A stretch of 13,921 nt of DNA from positions 1 through 13,921 of the forward strand of contig JAFUGB010000286.1 of NCBI GenBank assembly GCA_017469605.1, read 5' to 3'. Below the pieces are notes generated by a model, which saw only the letters and a program-made list of their open reading frames with translations, had not been told where the DNA came from and did no database searches. Positions 12,589 to 13,921 of the stretch are shown in pieces. The stretch's first letter is position 1. Each line of letters begins with the position of its first letter. The DNA is from Clostridia bacterium (GTDB taxonomy: Bacteria > Bacillota > Clostridia > Christensenellales > Aristaeellaceae). The translations under genes and the position numbers were made by a program.

Positions 12589-13515
12589 ATGATGTATTTT
12601 TCCATCGTGATCCCCTATGTGCTGTGGATGCTGGCCTACATGCTGACGGGCTTTGTCTCTGTCAAGGCAGGCTGGGCCGAAACGCCCCATGCCCGGTCAC
12701 TGTCCGGCCTGCTGATTTATGTCTGTGGGCCGGCCATGTTCATCAACGCCTTCCAGCGCATGAACTACGATCCGGCGCAGTTTCGCAGCATCGTGCTGTT
12801 TTTCCTGGTGACGCTGGCCATCCAGGCGGCGGTGATCGGCATCCTGTGCCTGCTGCTGCGCAAGCGGTTTGACGATGCCCGCTACCGGATCCTGAGCATT
12901 GCCACGGTGCTGGGCAACGTGGGCTTTTTGGGGCTTCCGCTGGTGACGGCGCTGTTTCCCGGCCAGCCCATTGTGGCCTGCTACAGCACGGTATACGCCC
13001 TGAGCATGAACCTGGTGGTGTTCACCCTGGGCGTGTTCCTGCTCACCCGGGACAGGCGGTACATGTCGCTGAAGGCGGCTGTCCTGAACCCTACTTCGCT
13101 GACGATCCTGTTCTCCCTGCCCTTTTACCTGCTGGATATCCACCTGCCCGAGGCCATCCTGGACAATTTGGCGCTGCTGGGCCGCATGAGCACGCCCATG
13201 TGCATGTTTGTGTTGGGCATGCGGCTGGCCGCGGTGGACCTGAAAGGGCTTTTGACCCAGCCGTTTTCCTATATCGGCAGCCTAATGAAGCTGATTGCCT
13301 ATCCCCTGGCCGCCTATCTGATGGTGCGCTTCCTGCCCGGGCTGGATGAAACCTTCAAAGCCTGCGTGCTGGTGCTCAGCGCGGCCCCCTCGGGCGCCAT
13401 CATCCTGTCCCTGGCCGAGCTGCATCGCCGGGAGCAGGAAAACGCCGCCAGCGTGCTGCTGATGTCCACCCTGCTGTGCGTGATCACCATTCCGCTGGTC
13501 ATGCTGATTCTGTAA
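12589..13515 (+). CDS. AEC (auxin efflux carrier) family transporter
   Basis: From the ATG at 12589 (or the adjacent one at 12592) the product has 308 residues, the family norm. About ten hydrophobic segments run through it. The first is VIPYVLWMLAYMLTGFVSVK, the typical first helix ending in G-x-x. Other family features are LIYVCGPAMFINAF, the GNVGFLGLPLVTALF segment matching the AEC GN-x-GFxGxP core, NPTSLTILFSLPFYLLDIHLP, TPMCMFVLGMRLA, and APSGAIILSLAE, the AP-x-G motif near the end. AEC proteins carry organic acids such as malate, or other small anions; the substrate is not predictable here. No Shine-Dalgarno site is visible, and the start is only 11 bp past the yebC terminator's T-run, so how it is expressed is unclear. 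Confidence 0.9.
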   Translation: MMYFSIVIPYVLWMLAYMLTGFVSVKAGWAETPHARSLSGLLIYVCGPAMFINAFQRMNYDPAQFRSIVLFFLVTLAIQAAVIGILCLLLRKRFDDARYRILSIATVLGNVGFLGLPLVTALFPGQPIVACYSTVYALSMNLVVFTLGVFLLTRDRRYMSLKAAVLNPTSLTILFSLPFYLLDIHLPEAILDNLALLGRMSTPMCMFVLGMRLAAVDLKGLLTQPFSYIGSLMKLIAYPLAAYLMVRFLPGLDETFKACVLVLSAAPSGAIILSLAELHRREQENAASVLLMSTLLCVITIPLVMLIL

Positions 13516-13543
13516 AGAAAAAACAGGGCATACGCAAAAAAAT

Positions 13544-13565
13544 CGCAAAAAACACTTGCGTTTTT
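13544..13565 (+). terminator. Possible weak terminator of the AEC gene
   Basis: CGCAA (13544-13548) pairs with TTGCG (13556-13560) around a 7-nt loop and runs into TTTTT. The 3' arm is also the -35 box of the next promoter, so one of the two readings may be accidental. Confidence 0.35.
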
Positions 13566-13584
13566 ACACGTTCCGTCCTATAAT
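13556..13584 (+). promoter_or_regulatory. Promoter of the structured RNA / zinc-ribbon transcript
   Basis: TTGCGT (13556-13561), a 17-bp spacer and TATAAT (13579-13584). Transcription should start near 13591, so the leader before the ATG at 13835 would be about 240 nt. Confidence 0.85.
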
Positions 13585-13590
13585 GGGTAA

Positions 13591-13809
13591 AGGTTAAGGT
13601 TCGGGTCTGTGGTTGAAAGCCGAAGCCAGTCGCAGGCAAAGCGGTCCACGTAAGCTGAGGAAATTCTCAGTGAGCATGGTGCGGTTTAGATGTAAGCCCG
13701 GCCGGACAGCAGTCCGAGAGAGCGGAGTGGGGGCCTAAACAGGCTATGAGCAATGCTCCTGCCGGCGAGTGTGGGGTCAAAAACCAGGTCAGCCAATCCT
13801 TAAACCGCA
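13591..13809 (+). ncRNA. Structured RNA, candidate raiA motif
   Basis: The roughly 220-nt leader is full of short perfect helices: GTGG/CCAC (13609-13612 with 13646-13649), CTGAG/CTCAG with GAAATT loop (13655-13670), GTTTAG/CTAAAC (13684-13689 with 13735-13740) enclosing GCCC/GGGC and CGGAC-AGCA-GTCCG (13703-13716), and GAGC-AAT-GCTC (13748-13758). A closing helix can form from GGTTAAGG (13592-13599) and CCTTAAACC (13798-13806). It has few stop-free stretches and no ribosome site, so it is not coding. Size, layout and a position at the start of a transcript fit the raiA RNA motif of Bacillota, but I recognise it from memory only. RNase P RNA, tmRNA and SRP RNA do not fit its motifs. Confidence 0.55.
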
Positions 13810-13834
13810 TATCATTATCAGGGGGTTTCCACCT

Positions 13835-13921
13835 ATGTACGAAGACAAGACGCTGGTATGCCGCGACTGTGGGCAGGAATTCGTGTTCACCGCTGGCGAA
13901 CAGGAATTCTACGCTGAGAAG
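13835..13921 (+). CDS. Small zinc-ribbon protein, 3' truncated by window edge
   Basis: Twenty-nine residues are visible, beginning MYEDKTLVCRDCGQEFVFTA. The start is supported by AGGGGG at 13820-13825. Cys9 and Cys12 form the first CxxC knuckle, followed by GQEFVFTAGEQEFYAEK, the opening typical of the probable zinc-ribbon family of small (about 50-100 residue) bacterial proteins; the second CxxC knuckle lies beyond the window. The function of these proteins is unknown. The gene is the first coding region after the structured RNA and probably shares its transcript. Confidence 0.85.
   Translation, partial: MYEDKTLVCRDCGQEFVFTAGEQEFYAEK

Noticed and set aside
11754..12605. A 283-codon minus-strand frame opposite yebC
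   Set aside because: Antisense shadow of YebC, which matches its family from the first residue.
13591..13809. RNase P RNA, tmRNA or SRP RNA
   Set aside because: The conserved RNase P core sequence, a tRNA-like end with CCA, and the SRP apical loop motif are all absent.

Overview
The window looks like chromosomal DNA of a fairly high-GC member of the Clostridia (Bacillota), probably an uncultured gut or anaerobic lineage. Pointers are consensus sigma-A promoters with 17-bp spacers, strong AGGAGG-type ribosome sites, TTG starts, and a gene set typical of Clostridia (Cthe_2159-type carbohydrate binder, CotH, AEC transporter, BlaI/BlaR1, YebC). The host genes are rich in G and C. The stretch from about 790 to 3670 is visibly poorer in G and C and reads as an acquired island.

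Layout. 1-786 (+): 3' part of a Cof-type HAD phosphatase gene, cut by the window edge. 790-3700: the island, holding a minus-strand blaI-blaR1-like pair under its own promoter with two operator-like repeats, then about 350 bp of back-to-back perfect inverted repeats, a strong minus-strand terminator, and a decayed large serine recombinase fragment. 3705-4989 (-): a Tat operon (TatB-like, TatA, TatC). 5110-6311 (+): a THEP1-like NTPase and a MobB-like GTPase, transcribed divergently from tat from promoters whose -35 boxes lie 4 bp apart. 6308-7180 (-): a DUF4097 lipoprotein whose stop codon overlaps that of the MobB-like gene. 7410-11552 (+): three secreted proteins, namely a Cthe_2159-type binder, a CotH-family kinase and a protein with two peptidoglycan-binding domains plus a phosphodiester glycosidase (NAGPA) domain. 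11781-12527 (+): yebC. 12589-13515 (+): an AEC-family transporter. 13556-13809 (+): promoter and a roughly 220-nt structured RNA, possibly the raiA motif, leading into a small zinc-ribbon gene cut by the right edge.

How the genes may work together (inference). Tat exports folded, often cofactor-bearing proteins, and MobB-type GTPases act in molybdenum cofactor maturation, so the divergent arrangement could tie cofactor assembly to export; no twin-arginine substrate is encoded in the window. The four exported products at 6.3-11.6 kb look like a cell-surface module for polysaccharide or wall modification.

The parts least explained by known gene families are the hairpin array at 2893-3250 and the structured RNA at 13591-13809. 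I do not see a CRISPR array, a tRNA, an rRNA or a recognisable intact insertion sequence. No database search was possible; all family names come from motif recognition.
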